Positions 10,720 through 20,054 of a DNA stretch of 64,000 nucleotides are shown here, piece by piece. The stretch is from Staphylococcus simiae (GTDB taxonomy: Bacteria > Bacillota > Bacilli > Staphylococcales > Staphylococcaceae): positions 372,001 to 436,000 of the forward strand of contig NZ_CP071589.1 in NCBI RefSeq assembly GCF_017357005.1, written 5' to 3'. The notes under the pieces were generated by a model, which made no database searches, was not told the DNA's origin, and saw only the letters and a program-made list of their open reading frames with translations. The number at the start of each line of letters is the position of its first letter. Positions within the stretch are counted from its first letter, which is position 1. Made by a program: the position numbers and the translations under genes.

Positions 10720-12204
10720 ATGATTAGTGAACAATTATTATTAACTATTTTTTTCCTAACGTTAATATGTGCAGCATTAAGTGGCGTACTATTTTTAATA
10801 CCATTAGTACCAATTAAATTCATTAAGACACATCTCATCATCATATTTTTGCCTATTATCATCGCATTATGGGCATTTTTAACAGAACATCAACATGTGG
10901 TTATCGGGCCATTTGAATTAGATAGATTATCTTGGTTATTGGCTAGTTTTGTCATGGCGTTAGGTTTTATTATTCAAAAATTTTCCATGCGCTATTTATT
11001 AGGCGATCACCATTATCGTCAATATTTTCCATTATTCACTTTAATCACTACGTTTGCATCAATAGCTTGGTTATCTCATGACTTACGTTTGATGACATTA
11101 TTCTGGGGCTTAACACTATTATCGTTAACGTTATTGATTAATGTTAATCGTCATTGGAAGGTCCCTCGTGAATCTGCTAAGATTTCTGCAATGACATTTA
11201 TAGTAGGATGGTTAGCTTTAGTATTAGCAGTCATAGTGATTTATAGCGCGACGGGACAATGGATGGTACCTAATCAAATTACTAATCCAACAATGGATCT
11301 AGTGGTTGATTTGTTACTTGTAATTGCAGTAATTATTCCAGCGGCACAATTCCCATTTCAAAAATGGTTGATTGAATCGGTTGTAGCCCCAACGCCTGTA
11401 TCGGCTATTATGCATGCAGGTATTGTTAATGCTGGCGGTGTTATTTTGACTAGGTTTTCACCTATTTTTGATAATGCGATTGCTTTATCATTATTACTGA
11501 TTATTGCTAGTGTATCAGTCTTACTTGGCTCGGGTATTAGTTTGGTTCAAGTTGACTATAAAAGACAATTAGTAGGATCAACGATGAGTCAAATGGGCTT
11601 TATGTTAGTTCAATGTGCTTTAGGTGTATATTCAGCAGCTATTATTCACTTAATATTGCATGGTATTTTTAAAGCAACGCTATTTCTACAATCTGGTTCG
11701 ATTGTTAAACGATTTAATATTCCTTCCCAAAAGTCAGCTAAAGATACATATGGATGGTTAATTATTGGCAGAGCTTTAGCGATAATTGTGGCAGTATTAT
11801 TCTGGCTAGCAAGTGAGCAACACGCCTATGAACTTATTAGTGCATTAATATTAGCGTGGTCGTTGATGGTTTCATGGAATCAATTAGTAGCTTTTAGCAA
11901 AGGGGCATTAGGTCGTAGCATTGGAATCGTATTGATTGCTTTAATAGCAATGATGTATATCATTACACACCATTATTTAAATAGTGTGTTACAAACAATC
12001 ACTGTTCATAGTGCTCATGCGCCTTTAATAGCAGTCGTTGTGAGTATTATCATACTAGTTTGTGGAAGTTTATTAAGTATTTGGGTTGCACATCGTAGAT
12101 ATTCAACTTCATTTGCCATTCTTTATTTATGGTTAGTTAATTTAGGTGAAGCTAGACCTCAAGCAATTGAAAGGCATCCTGAATATTTAAAAAAATATTT
12201 ATAA
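10720..12204 (+). CDS. mpsA: MpsA/DabB bicarbonate-transport membrane subunit (NdhF-like)
   Basis: A 494-residue polytopic protein related to the proton-channel subunits NuoL/NdhF of complex I (about 13-14 hydrophobic helices). The conserved 'PFQKWLIESVVAPTPVSAIMHAG' region (about 214-236) and the following helix with LILHGIFKATLFL are hallmarks. With MpsB it forms the membrane-potential-generating, bicarbonate-accumulating system MpsAB (DabAB type) that supplies CO2/HCO3- for anaplerosis and growth in air. AAGGAGG lies before ATG 10720; mpsB starts 12 nt after its stop. Confidence 0.93.
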   Translation: MISEQLLLTIFFLTLICAALSGVLFLIPLVPIKFIKTHLIIIFLPIIIALWAFLTEHQHVVIGPFELDRLSWLLASFVMALGFIIQKFSMRYLLGDHHYRQYFPLFTLITTFASIAWLSHDLRLMTLFWGLTLLSLTLLINVNRHWKVPRESAKISAMTFIVGWLALVLAVIVIYSATGQWMVPNQITNPTMDLVVDLLLVIAVIIPAAQFPFQKWLIESVVAPTPVSAIMHAGIVNAGGVILTRFSPIFDNAIALSLLLIIASVSVLLGSGISLVQVDYKRQLVGSTMSQMGFMLVQCALGVYSAAIIHLILHGIFKATLFLQSGSIVKRFNIPSQKSAKDTYGWLIIGRALAIIVAVLFWLASEQHAYELISALILAWSLMVSWNQLVAFSKGALGRSIGIVLIALIAMMYIITHHYLNSVLQTITVHSAHAPLIAVVVSIIILVCGSLLSIWVAHRRYSTSFAILYLWLVNLGEARPQAIERHPEYLKKYL

Positions 12205-12216
12205 GAGGTGAATGGA

Positions 12217-14787
12217 ATGACAACACAAGAGCATATAAATGAAGTCGTTGATAATGCGAAACGAGTGATTACACCTTTATCACCTATATCAATATTTGCT
12301 GCACGTAATCCATGGGAAGGTTTAGAAACAGAGACATTTGAACAAGTGGCTGAATGGTTACAAAAAATAAGGGATATCGATATTTATCCTAGTGCTGGTT
12401 TGATACATCAGGCTATTAAACAACATCACATTGATACAGCATTAGTAGATAAACAAATTGATAACGATGTCATGTATAGTAACTATCAAATTCCTCAACA
12501 AGCGATGACAACATATATAGCAAATCATCAATTATTATCTGAAATCCCTCAATCTTTGATTACTCAACCTGAATTCAAAGATTACCTCAATCGAACGAGG
12601 ATTGAGGTGAATTTAGGACAATGGAATGAAGTAATTCGCCCTAAAAGTGATTACTTGATAGATAGTAATGGGAAATTATTGAGTGAGCAGTTAAACAAAC
12701 AGATGATTAAGTGGTCTAAATTATATGTTGACCAATTTTTATCAAGTTGGACAATGCCTAAAAGAGAACAAAGTTTTTACCATGCATGGGTACATTTAGC
12801 ACAACATGACCGTAGCTTATCGAAACAACAACGTCAAGTTGTTAAAGCTTTACCAAAGCATGCAACTGAAGCGGTTAATTATGCTTTGTCACAATTAGAT
12901 ATTGTAGAACACAATGTTCAAGCATATTTAGAAGGGCATTTATTAGCTTTACCAGGATGGGCTGGAATGCTTTACTATCGTTCCCAACAACATCATTTTG
13001 AACGTCATTTATTAACAGACTATTTAGCGATTCGCTTAATAAATGAATTATTGTTAGTTAATTTTACTAATAACAAGCCAGCAAATATGCTTAGTAATTC
13101 ATTTGAACAAGATATAAAACAAGCGATTGAGGCTTGGTGTTACTATACTGATATGACTTTTGAAGAGTGGCAAGCACTTACAATTGAAGCACAACGTGAG
13201 CGTATTCGTTTTGCGCAACACTATAATCGTAATTTCTTTAAAAATAAGTGGTTAATAGCATGGGAAGAAACAGCTGAACAACAACTGATGACTAAAGTAG
13301 TGCATAACAATACAGTGAAAGATACTATAGATACTAAGGTACAATTGGCATTTTGTATTGATGTGCGTTCAGAACCATTTAGACGTCACATTGAGGCACA
13401 TGGTCCTTTTGAAACATTAGGAATTGCAGGATTTTTTGGACTTCCAATTCAAAAAGAAGTGCTAGATGAACAGTTTACACATAATTCTTTGCCAGTAATG
13501 GTGACACCGGCCTATAAGATTAAAGAATATGCAGATCGAAATGATGTTAAAGTTTATCAACAAAGACAAAGTACCGTATCGTCATTATTTTATACATTTA
13601 AATTGATGAAACATAACGTCTTACCGAGTTTATTATTACCTGAATTAAGTGGACCGATTTTAAGTATTAATACGATTGTGAATACATTGGTTCCTAAAAA
13701 AGGACAACAAACATTACAACACTTTAAGCGTAAGTGGTTAAAAAAACCACAAACAAATTTAACTATTAATAGAAGATATGAGCATAAATCAGATTTACCA
13801 ATTGGTTTTACAGAACAAGAACAAGTTGACTTTACTTTACAAGCATTAAAATTAATGGATTTGACTGATAATTTTGCGCCACTCGTGGTCTTTGGTGGAC
13901 ATGGTAGTCAGTCCCATAACAATCCATATCAGTCATCATTAGAGTGTGGTGCATGTGGAGGTGCCTCAAGTGGCTTTAATGCGAAATTATTAGCAATGAT
14001 GTGTAATTCTACGAAGGTTCGACAAGGATTGAAAGCGTATAAGATTGATATACCACAAGATACAGTGTTTGTAGCTGCTGAACATCTCACTTCAACAGAT
14101 ACACTAGATTTTATTTATCTTCCTGAAACGTTATCACCTGCAGCACAAGATGCATACAATACATTAATTATAGCATTACCACAAATTTCATATGAAGCGA
14201 ATAAAGAACGTTTGGCATTATTACCTACAGTTGATGACCGTTATCATCCTGTAACCGAGGCGCAACGTTTTGCGACGGATTGGAGTGAAATTCGTCCGGA
14301 ATGGGGGTTGGCAAATAATAATACGTTTATTATAGGTAAGCGCCAGTTAACAAAACATATCAACTTAGAAGGACGAGCATTTTTACATGATTATGATTGG
14401 CACAAAGATAATGATGGTACGCTGTTAAATACCATTATTTCTGGACCCGCTTTAGTAGCACAATGGATTAATTTACAATACTATGCTTCAACAGTAGCAC
14501 CGCATTTTTATGGCAGTGGAAACAAAAGAACACAATCTGTGACTTCTGGAGTCGGCGTTATGCAAGGTAATGCTAGTGATTTAATGTACGGTTTACCATG
14601 GCAATCGGTGATGGCAAGTGACAATCAAATGTATCACTCCCCTAATCGATTACTTATTGTTATTCAGGCACCTGACTATGCTGTAAGACGATTACTACAG
14701 GAGAATGCACATTTTGCTAGAAAAGTTAAACATCATTGGGTACGCCTAGCAAGTATCGATGATGAAGGTAAGTTTAAAGATTGGTAA
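12217..14787 (+). CDS. mpsB: MpsB/DabA zinc-dependent bicarbonate-transport subunit (DUF2309)
   Basis: Cytoplasmic subunit of MpsAB with a beta-carbonic-anhydrase-like site. Probable zinc/catalytic residues: Cys380 and Asp382 ([13 protein letters not shown]), His562 ([11 protein letters not shown]) and Cys577 (LECGACGG). Their spacing matches the C-x-D and H-x14-C pattern of DabA. 856 residues from ATG 12217, which has GAGGTG 6 nt upstream; the GTG at 12208 overlaps that site. S. aureus MpsB, as I recall it, is about 45 residues longer, with a low-complexity insert before the CIDVRSEP segment that is shorter here. It depends on zinc, and a Zur-controlled CobW chaperone is encoded nearby. Confidence 0.93.
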   Translation: MTTQEHINEVVDNAKRVITPLSPISIFAARNPWEGLETETFEQVAEWLQKIRDIDIYPSAGLIHQAIKQHHIDTALVDKQIDNDVMYSNYQIPQQAMTTYIANHQLLSEIPQSLITQPEFKDYLNRTRIEVNLGQWNEVIRPKSDYLIDSNGKLLSEQLNKQMIKWSKLYVDQFLSSWTMPKREQSFYHAWVHLAQHDRSLSKQQRQVVKALPKHATEAVNYALSQLDIVEHNVQAYLEGHLLALPGWAGMLYYRSQQHHFERHLLTDYLAIRLINELLLVNFTNNKPANMLSNSFEQDIKQAIEAWCYYTDMTFEEWQALTIEAQRERIRFAQHYNRNFFKNKWLIAWEETAEQQLMTKVVHNNTVKDTIDTKVQLAFCIDVRSEPFRRHIEAHGPFETLGIAGFFGLPIQKEVLDEQFTHNSLPVMVTPAYKIKEYADRNDVKVYQQRQSTVSSLFYTFKLMKHNVLPSLLLPELSGPILSINTIVNTLVPKKGQQTLQHFKRKWLKKPQTNLTINRRYEHKSDLPIGFTEQEQVDFTLQALKLMDLTDNFAPLVVFGGHGSQSHNNPYQSSLECGACGGASSGFNAKLLAMMCNSTKVRQGLKAYKIDIPQDTVFVAAEHLTSTDTLDFIYLPETLSPAAQDAYNTLIIALPQISYEANKERLALLPTVDDRYHPVTEAQRFATDWSEIRPEWGLANNNTFIIGKRQLTKHINLEGRAFLHDYDWHKDNDGTLLNTIISGPALVAQWINLQYYASTVAPHFYGSGNKRTQSVTSGVGVMQGNASDLMYGLPWQSVMASDNQMYHSPNRLLIVIQAPDYAVRRLLQENAHFARKVKHHWVRLASIDDEGKFKDW

Positions 14788-14941
14788 TGTTTAAATTATG
14801 AAATTTCAACGTTTAATATGATGCTCTAAGTATTTAAATATATGAAAAAAATGATAAAATTATAGTTGATAGTCGTTATAATATATACGTTAAACAACTA
14901 GCGACAAAGTAAGTAATTTAAAGTTTATTGGAGTAATAGTA

Positions 14942-15310
14942 ATGAAGATGACTAAAGGTGAATTAGAAGCCCAAATTAGTAAATCAATCACACAGTGGGA
15001 AAAAGATTTTCTTGGTAGAGGATCACTATCGGTTAAATCAGATATTTTAAGAGATATGGTGATTGTTAGTTTACAAGGCATACTGACACCAGCTGAATAT
15101 AGAGTATGTGAAACAAATGAAGGTTTACTTAATATCAAACGAACTCGTTCAGAGTTAGTGGAATCTGGTGAACAGGATTTAAAGCAAATTATTGTAAATA
15201 TTACAGGCATTAAAGTAATCAGTTTGCATAGTGATTTGAGTACTGAAACAGGAGAACGTATTATTGTTTTTAAGCTTGAACATAATCTTGAAAAGTTAAG
15301 TCATAAATAG
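14942..15310 (+). CDS. mpsC: MpsC-family protein (DUF2294)
   Basis: A 122-residue soluble protein of the DUF2294/MpsC family, encoded third in the mps locus of S. aureus. Features: N-terminal helix with GRGSLSVKSDILRDMVIVSLQGILTPAE at about 25-52, then LVESGEQDLKQIIVNITGIKVISLHSDLSTETGERIIVF in the C-terminal part. The role in membrane-potential generation is not settled. It is 154 bp after mpsB; TTGGAG precedes ATG 14942, and a terminator follows. Confidence 0.85.
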   Translation: MKMTKGELEAQISKSITQWEKDFLGRGSLSVKSDILRDMVIVSLQGILTPAEYRVCETNEGLLNIKRTRSELVESGEQDLKQIIVNITGIKVISLHSDLSTETGERIIVFKLEHNLEKLSHK

Positions 15311-15324
15311 CAATATGATCATTT

Positions 15325-15360
15325 GAGGCTGGGACACTTTAATTGTTTCAGCCTTATTTT
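15325..15360 (+). terminator. Terminator after mpsC
   Basis: GAGGCTGGGAC and GTTTCAGCCTT form the stem, followed by ATTTT. Confidence 0.75.
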
Positions 15361-15468
15361 AATGTATGAGGCTTCTTAAACTTATTTGAGATTATTTGTG
15401 ATGTGGTGGTTTTAGTACAAACTGAAGCATATATTGTTTTTTTGGTGTTGCAAGATATCATTTTGATC

Positions 15469-15789
15469 TTACAATAATAAGACATTAACAATATAGGCAT
15501 ATAATCGATAAGTAATCCCTAGAAAATTGGGTATGATAACCATTATGGCAATTAATTTTTCTGCTTTAAATCCGATAATGCACAAAATGATAGGAATGCA
15601 ATATAGAACGAATATCCAATAAATCAAATGTTCGAATGATGGATGAATTGGGGTAAAGAATCTGACGAGTGTGATAATTAAGGCTAAATAAACTAAAATA
15701 ATCCTATTGATAAGCGTTACCCCTTTCTTAATTAATTTAAAGTATTGAAATTTTTCGTGATTTAATAATTGTTGTAGTCAATTATACAT
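15469..15789 (-). pseudogene. Small membrane-protein gene, probably broken near its start
   Basis: The minus strand has a 102-codon open frame (15777 to stop TAA at 15469-15471). Its product is strongly hydrophobic with three membrane segments (e.g. IILVYLALIITLV and YWIFVLYCIPIILCIIGF) and ends YRLYAYIVNVLLL. It has no ATG with a ribosome binding site. The only upstream in-frame ATG (complement of 15787-15789) is followed two codons later by TGA (15778-15780), one base from TGG. The coding-like composition and the missing start point to decay, or to a non-standard start. Family not recognised. This accounts for most of the gap 15361-15949. Confidence 0.5.
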
Positions 15790-15949
15790 GGTTTTATTTG
15801 CATTATGCATTATAATTATAAAATTAAGTTTTTTATTTTGTATTTTAGACAAATAATTGAGCTTTTTAGATGATAGTTATATAGGGATAATGACTATAGA
15901 GAAGATAAGAAAAAATTAAATTATAAACTATATGATAAAGGAGAACTAT

Positions 15950-16624
15950 ATGATTGATTCAAGATTAACGTCACCAAAAGTAACCGTACCGCTATTTTTA
16001 ATAGCGTTGGCTGGCTTTGTTGGTGTATTTTATAGTGTTGTGACAAAACAAACATTTTTTAAAAGTATAGATATGGGGTCACTGACTTGGATGACAGAAC
16101 ATTTAGGTGAGCCTCAAAGACGATTTGTAGGAAATATCTTTAATTACTATATGACGTTTTGTGCAGAACTAGGTGATGTTAAAGGCGTCATCTTAGTAGC
16201 TATCATCGTTACAATTGTACTATTCATTAAACAACGGCATTTAGCTTTTTGGTTTATGTCTGTGTTAGTGTCAGGTGTTATTATTAACAAATTGATTAAG
16301 GATACTGTTGAACGTGTGAGACCTTATAATCATTTGTCTGTAGATACTGGTTTTTCATTTCCAAGTGGTCATTCTAATGCCAGTACATTATTATATTTAA
16401 GTTTAATGGTTGTTATTATTTCACTTGCTACAAAGTTATCTACTAAGGTCTTAAGTGGCATCATTATGGGCTTGATTTGGCTAAGTATACTATTTTGTCG
16501 TGTTTATTTTCACGCACATTATGTTACAGATGTCTTAGCGGGATCATCATTGGCCATATTGTGGGTTGCTTTATTCTTAGCTGTATATCCTTATTTCATT
16601 TACCATCGTCGTAAACATTTATAG
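15950..16624 (+). CDS. PAP2-superfamily membrane phosphatase
   Basis: A 224-residue protein with six hydrophobic helices. It carries all three PAP2 motifs: K-x6-RP (KDTVERVRP), PSGH (FPSGHSNAS) and a C/SR-x5-H-x3-D motif (CRVYFHAHYVTDVLAG). The substrate may be a lipid phosphate such as undecaprenyl or phosphatidylglycerol phosphate; it cannot be read from sequence. AAAGGAG ends 6 nt before ATG 15950; an earlier ATG at 15932 lies upstream of that site and is unlikely. In the third motif the Ser before Arg is Cys. The gene lies 28 bp ahead of an esterase, and the two are likely cotranscribed. Confidence 0.9.
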   Translation: MIDSRLTSPKVTVPLFLIALAGFVGVFYSVVTKQTFFKSIDMGSLTWMTEHLGEPQRRFVGNIFNYYMTFCAELGDVKGVILVAIIVTIVLFIKQRHLAFWFMSVLVSGVIINKLIKDTVERVRPYNHLSVDTGFSFPSGHSNASTLLYLSLMVVIISLATKLSTKVLSGIIMGLIWLSILFCRVYFHAHYVTDVLAGSSLAILWVALFLAVYPYFIYHRRKHL

Positions 16625-16652
16625 TGTAGAACTTTTATAAAGGAGATATGAC

Positions 16653-17393
16653 ATGAAAATTAAAACGCCCAATCCTGTATATCTGTCTGGTAATAATGAT
16701 CATGCAATATTATTACTTCATTCATTTACTGGGACGAATAGGGATGTTAAACATTTAGCAACTGAATTGAATAAACTAGGTTATAGTTGCTATTTGCCGA
16801 ATTATCCAGGACATGGTCTACAATTGCCATCTTTTATGTCCTATGGTATTGATGATTGGTGGCAAGAAGTTGAACATGCATATCACTTTTTGAGACAGCA
16901 AGGTTATCAATCTATTAGTGCGATAGGTGTATCTCTCGGTGGCTTGATGACATTAAAATTAGCTGAAACGTATGAATTAGCAAACATCGTCGTCATGTCA
17001 GCACCTAAAGAGAAAAGTAACGAAGGTTTGGTACAACATTTATTCAATTATTGTAACAGAATGGGACAAATTTTAGGTGTTGATGAGGAAGAAATCAAAC
17101 AACAATTATCAGCAATCACAAACTATGAACAAGAATTGCTCAAATTCCAACAATTTATTGATATAATTATGAGTCACTTAGATGAAATATACTGTGCTGC
17201 TAACATTCTTTATGGTGGTAAAGATGCATTGTCATACAGAGATAGTGCCGAATATATTTATCATCATTTGAATTCTGAAGATAAGATTTTAACAGGCTTG
17301 CTAGATTCCAATCATTTGATGACACATGGTGAAGGTAGAGATATTTTAGAAGCTAACGTTATTCAATTTTTAACAAGACGCTTAACTAAATAA
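16653..17393 (+). CDS. Alpha/beta hydrolase, carboxylesterase/monoacylglycerol-lipase type
   Basis: A 246-residue cytoplasmic serine hydrolase similar to Bacillus/Geobacillus Est30. HSFTGTNRD near residue 27 is the oxyanion region and GVSLGG carries the nucleophile Ser94. GGKDALSYRD (about 190) supplies the acid, and SNHLMTHG (about 222) the His. AAGGAGATATGAC precedes ATG 16653. It is in tandem with the PAP2 gene and ends in a strong hairpin. Physiological substrate unknown. Confidence 0.88.
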   Translation: MKIKTPNPVYLSGNNDHAILLLHSFTGTNRDVKHLATELNKLGYSCYLPNYPGHGLQLPSFMSYGIDDWWQEVEHAYHFLRQQGYQSISAIGVSLGGLMTLKLAETYELANIVVMSAPKEKSNEGLVQHLFNYCNRMGQILGVDEEEIKQQLSAITNYEQELLKFQQFIDIIMSHLDEIYCAANILYGGKDALSYRDSAEYIYHHLNSEDKILTGLLDSNHLMTHGEGRDILEANVIQFLTRRLTK

Positions 17394-17399
17394 ATGTAA

Positions 17400-17458
17400 G
17401 AGAGAGTAAGATAGCGATAAACCTTTTGATTTTATTGCTGACTTGCTCTCTATTCTTA
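17400..17458 (+). terminator. Terminator after the esterase gene
   Basis: AGAGAGTAAG (17401-17410) pairs with CTTGCTCTCT (17442-17451), with AGCGATAAA/TTTATTGCT inside, followed by ATTCTTATG. The remainder of the 380-bp gap to 17772 is AT-rich with no clear gene. Confidence 0.75.
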
Positions 17459-17772
17459 TGTCGAAATTTATTTTTTTCGTGAGTGTCAAAAGGCATGATG
17501 TCAAAAGTTTAGGTGCTGAATGAATCATTTTTAAATAAACTTTTAATCAACATCCTGTTATAACTAGAACTACTGCTAACTAAAGTAACCACTATTGAAG
17601 GTATCATTTGATAAATATATTGAGCGGATCGTACAAATTTTGACAAAAAGATTTGTGATAATGATTCATATTAAGAGGACATTTTGAATGTAGTATTGCA
17701 TGTTATTTGCATAAGTGTTAGAGTATTACTTAAACGTATAGACGCTTTAACGCTTTAAAGGAGATGTGAATA

Positions 17773-19107
17773 TTGAGTAAGCAATCACAATGGAAATCAT
17801 CAACTGGCTTTATTTTAGCCAGTGCTGGCTCAGCAATTGGACTTGGAGCAATGTGGAAGTTTCCATATATGGCAGGCATATATGGTGGCGGTGCATTTTT
17901 AGCTATGTTCTTAATCTTTACTATATTTGTAGGACTACCATTATTAATTATGGAATTCACTGTCGGTAAAATGGGGAGAACATATACAACACAAATATAT
18001 AGTAAGTTAACAGGTAAGAAATGGCTGAATATTATTGGTTGGAATGGTAATTTAGCTGTCTTTATTTTATTTGGATTTTATAGTGTGATAGGTGGTTGGA
18101 TCGTTATATATATTGCCTATGTACTTGGCCAAATTGCACAGTTAAATAGTACGATGCACCTTCAAGATATTCGTTTTGAAGCTATTATTACAAATCCGTG
18201 GTTAACAGTTATAGGACAAAGTGTTTTTATTTTATTAACGATGATTATTGTTATGTTAGGAGTTGAAAAGGGATTAGAAAAAGCGTCAAAAGTGATGATG
18301 CCATTGTTATTTATTTTTCTAATCATTATTGTAACTAAATCTTTGACTTTAGATGGTGCCATAGATGGCTTGAAATTTTTATTACAGCCACGCGTCGAAG
18401 ATATTAGTGGTGAAGGTATTTTATTTGCTTTAGGACAATCATTTTTCACTTTATCATTAGGTACAACGGGGATGATTACTTATGCTAGTTATGCCTCTAA
18501 AGACATGACAATAAAATCATCTGCTATTGCCATTGTGTTAATGAATATATTAGTTTCTGTGTTAGCAGGATTAGCAATTTTCCCAGCATTAAATACGTTT
18601 GGTTATCAACCACAAGAAGGACCTGGTTTGCTCTTCAAAGTTTTACCATTAGTGTTTAGTCAAATGCATATGGGATCATTATTTTATTTAATCTTTTTAG
18701 TGTTATTTTTATTCGCTGCCTTAACATCTTCTATTTCATTATTAGAATTGAACGTCTCTAACTTTACTAAAAATGATAATGCGAAACGTCGAAAAGTAGC
18801 ATTAATAGCAAGTATTTTAGTATTAATCATTAGTGTGCCAGCTACACTATCATTCGGCATATTGAAAGATTTCAAATTTGGTGCAGGTACCATTTTTGAT
18901 AATATGGATTTTGTAGTATCGAATATACTTATGCCACTAGGTGCACTAGGAACAACACTTGTTGTTGGGCAATTATTAAATAAAGATGCTTTACAACAAA
19001 GTTTTGGCAAAGACCGATTTAAATTATTCTCATTATGGTACTATTTAATAAAATTTGTGATGCCAGTGGTCATAGTATTGGTATTTATCTTACAATTATT
19101 TAATTAA
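17773..19107 (+). CDS. Sodium-dependent amino-acid transporter (NSS/SNF family)
   Basis: A 444-residue polytopic protein of the LeuT-like neurotransmitter:sodium symporter family. The first helix carries the family signature ASAGSAIGLGAMWKFPY (about 13-29), with the sodium site and unwound helix, followed by GGGAFL. 11-12 hydrophobic helices are present, fewer than LeuT's 12 being usual in bacterial members. Start is TTG 17773, 9 nt after AAGGAG. Substrate unpredicted (branched or hydrophobic amino acids are typical). A bidirectional terminator separates it from the convergent pentapeptide gene. Confidence 0.9.
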   Translation: MSKQSQWKSSTGFILASAGSAIGLGAMWKFPYMAGIYGGGAFLAMFLIFTIFVGLPLLIMEFTVGKMGRTYTTQIYSKLTGKKWLNIIGWNGNLAVFILFGFYSVIGGWIVIYIAYVLGQIAQLNSTMHLQDIRFEAIITNPWLTVIGQSVFILLTMIIVMLGVEKGLEKASKVMMPLLFIFLIIIVTKSLTLDGAIDGLKFLLQPRVEDISGEGILFALGQSFFTLSLGTTGMITYASYASKDMTIKSSAIAIVLMNILVSVLAGLAIFPALNTFGYQPQEGPGLLFKVLPLVFSQMHMGSLFYLIFLVLFLFAALTSSISLLELNVSNFTKNDNAKRRKVALIASILVLIISVPATLSFGILKDFKFGAGTIFDNMDFVVSNILMPLGALGTTLVVGQLLNKDALQQSFGKDRFKLFSLWYYLIKFVMPVVIVLVFILQLFN

Positions 19108-19110
19108 TAA

Positions 19111-19187
19111 AAAGCATTTGATACAGTTTGCTAGAGTATGGTTGTCAATGATTGACACCAGTGAACAGTTGTATCAAATGCTTTTTT
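19111..19187. terminator. Bidirectional terminator
   Basis: AAAGCATTTGATACA pairs with TGTATCAAATGCTTT, flanked by A-run and T-run, between convergent genes. Confidence 0.85.
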
Positions 19188-19195
19188 GATGTGAT

Positions 19196-19732
19196 TTATT
19201 GATTTGCAGTATTAGTGATAAGCACCCCTTGTTTAGCTAGCGTTTTAACTAATTTATCTGACAAGATTGACTGATTGATTGTGACATTGCTGAAGGTGCA
19301 ATTTTTAAATGTAACATTGTCAAACAACGTGTTTGTAATATCTACGTTATTGAATAGAACATTTTTAAATGTAACATTTGTGATGTTTAAATGTCTGATT
19401 ACTGTTCCATTGAAATTGACTTTAGTAAATGTGTCATCAGTCATTGTACAATCATCGAATGTTGTATTTTGAAAATTAATCTGTTTGAACATATTATTAT
19501 CGAAAGTGACATTATCAAAAATAGTATCATCACAATCACAACTGTTGAATTTGTTTAGAGTGACATGTTTAATATTTTTAAAGACACCTTCGTTAAAATT
19601 ACAATTTTTAAAGCTACTTTTGATAACTTCTAAGTCGTCATACATGGAATTTCTAAAATTCGTAGCATGATGTTTAAGTCTTTTATATGATTCATTTGTG
19701 AAAACAGACAAAGCCAAATCTTTTTGTGCCAT
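19196..19732 (-). CDS. Pentapeptide-repeat protein
   Basis: A 178-residue cytoplasmic protein. From about residue 55 it consists of repeats of the A(D/N)LxX type (e.g. FKNCN FNEGV FKNIK; VTFDN NMFKQ INFQN TTFDD), which fold as a right-handed quadrilateral beta-helix. Some family members bind DNA gyrase, others have no known role. The ATG (complement of 19730-19732) has GGAGG 6 nt upstream. A longer frame to 19852 has no ribosome binding site and adds a non-repeat hydrophobic leader. Convergent with the NSS transporter. Function not assigned. Confidence 0.82.
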   Translation of the reverse strand: MAQKDLALSVFTNESYKRLKHHATNFRNSMYDDLEVIKSSFKNCNFNEGVFKNIKHVTLNKFNSCDCDDTIFDNVTFDNNMFKQINFQNTTFDDCTMTDDTFTKVNFNGTVIRHLNITNVTFKNVLFNNVDITNTLFDNVTFKNCTFSNVTINQSILSDKLVKTLAKQGVLITNTANQ

Positions 19733-19929
19733 AATGAACCTCCAATGATTTAAATAGTAATCGTTATAGAAAATGATGTTTTGATACATTCGGACGATGT
19801 GATATAGCACTTGAGAATATACAATATTAAGTATGTATGTCGCTAACATCAATAATTACCCATATCATAACATGCTATAACGTTATACACAGAAAATAAG
19901 ATTGAGTATTATTTTAGAAATTTAGATAA

Positions 19930-19958
19930 TTGCAAAATAATGGAATATCATTTATAAT
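19930..19958 (+). promoter_or_regulatory. Promoter of mccAB
   Basis: TTGCAA (19930-19935), 17-nt spacer, TATAAT (19953-19958). Confidence 0.75.
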
Positions 19959-19981
19959 TCTTATCTGAAAAGTAAGAATTA
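19955..19981. promoter_or_regulatory. Operator-like dyad over the mccA promoter (CymR candidate)
   Basis: TAATTCTTA and TAAGAATTA form a perfect 9-bp inverted repeat with a 9-nt spacer. It overlaps the -10 box and the start of transcription. CymR represses mccAB in S. aureus; whether this dyad is its site is inferred from position. Confidence 0.55.
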
Positions 19982-20005
19982 GAAATTTAATAGAAAGTAG
20001 GTCTA

Positions 20006-20045
20006 ACACTGTTAATGATTTGCATTTAAACATCGTCAACAGTGT
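20006..20045 (+). promoter_or_regulatory. Leader hairpin just upstream of mccA
   Basis: ACACTGTT (20006-20013) and AACAGTGT (20038-20045) form a perfect 8-bp stem, 9 nt before the ATG. No Shine-Dalgarno is visible. Confidence 0.45.
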
Positions 20046-20054
20046 ACATCAACT

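Noticed and set aside
17656..17670. Fur-box-like TGATAATGATTCATA upstream of the NSS transporter
   Set aside because: Only a partial match to the 7-1-7 Fur motif (second half poor), in AT-rich DNA; not strong enough to list.
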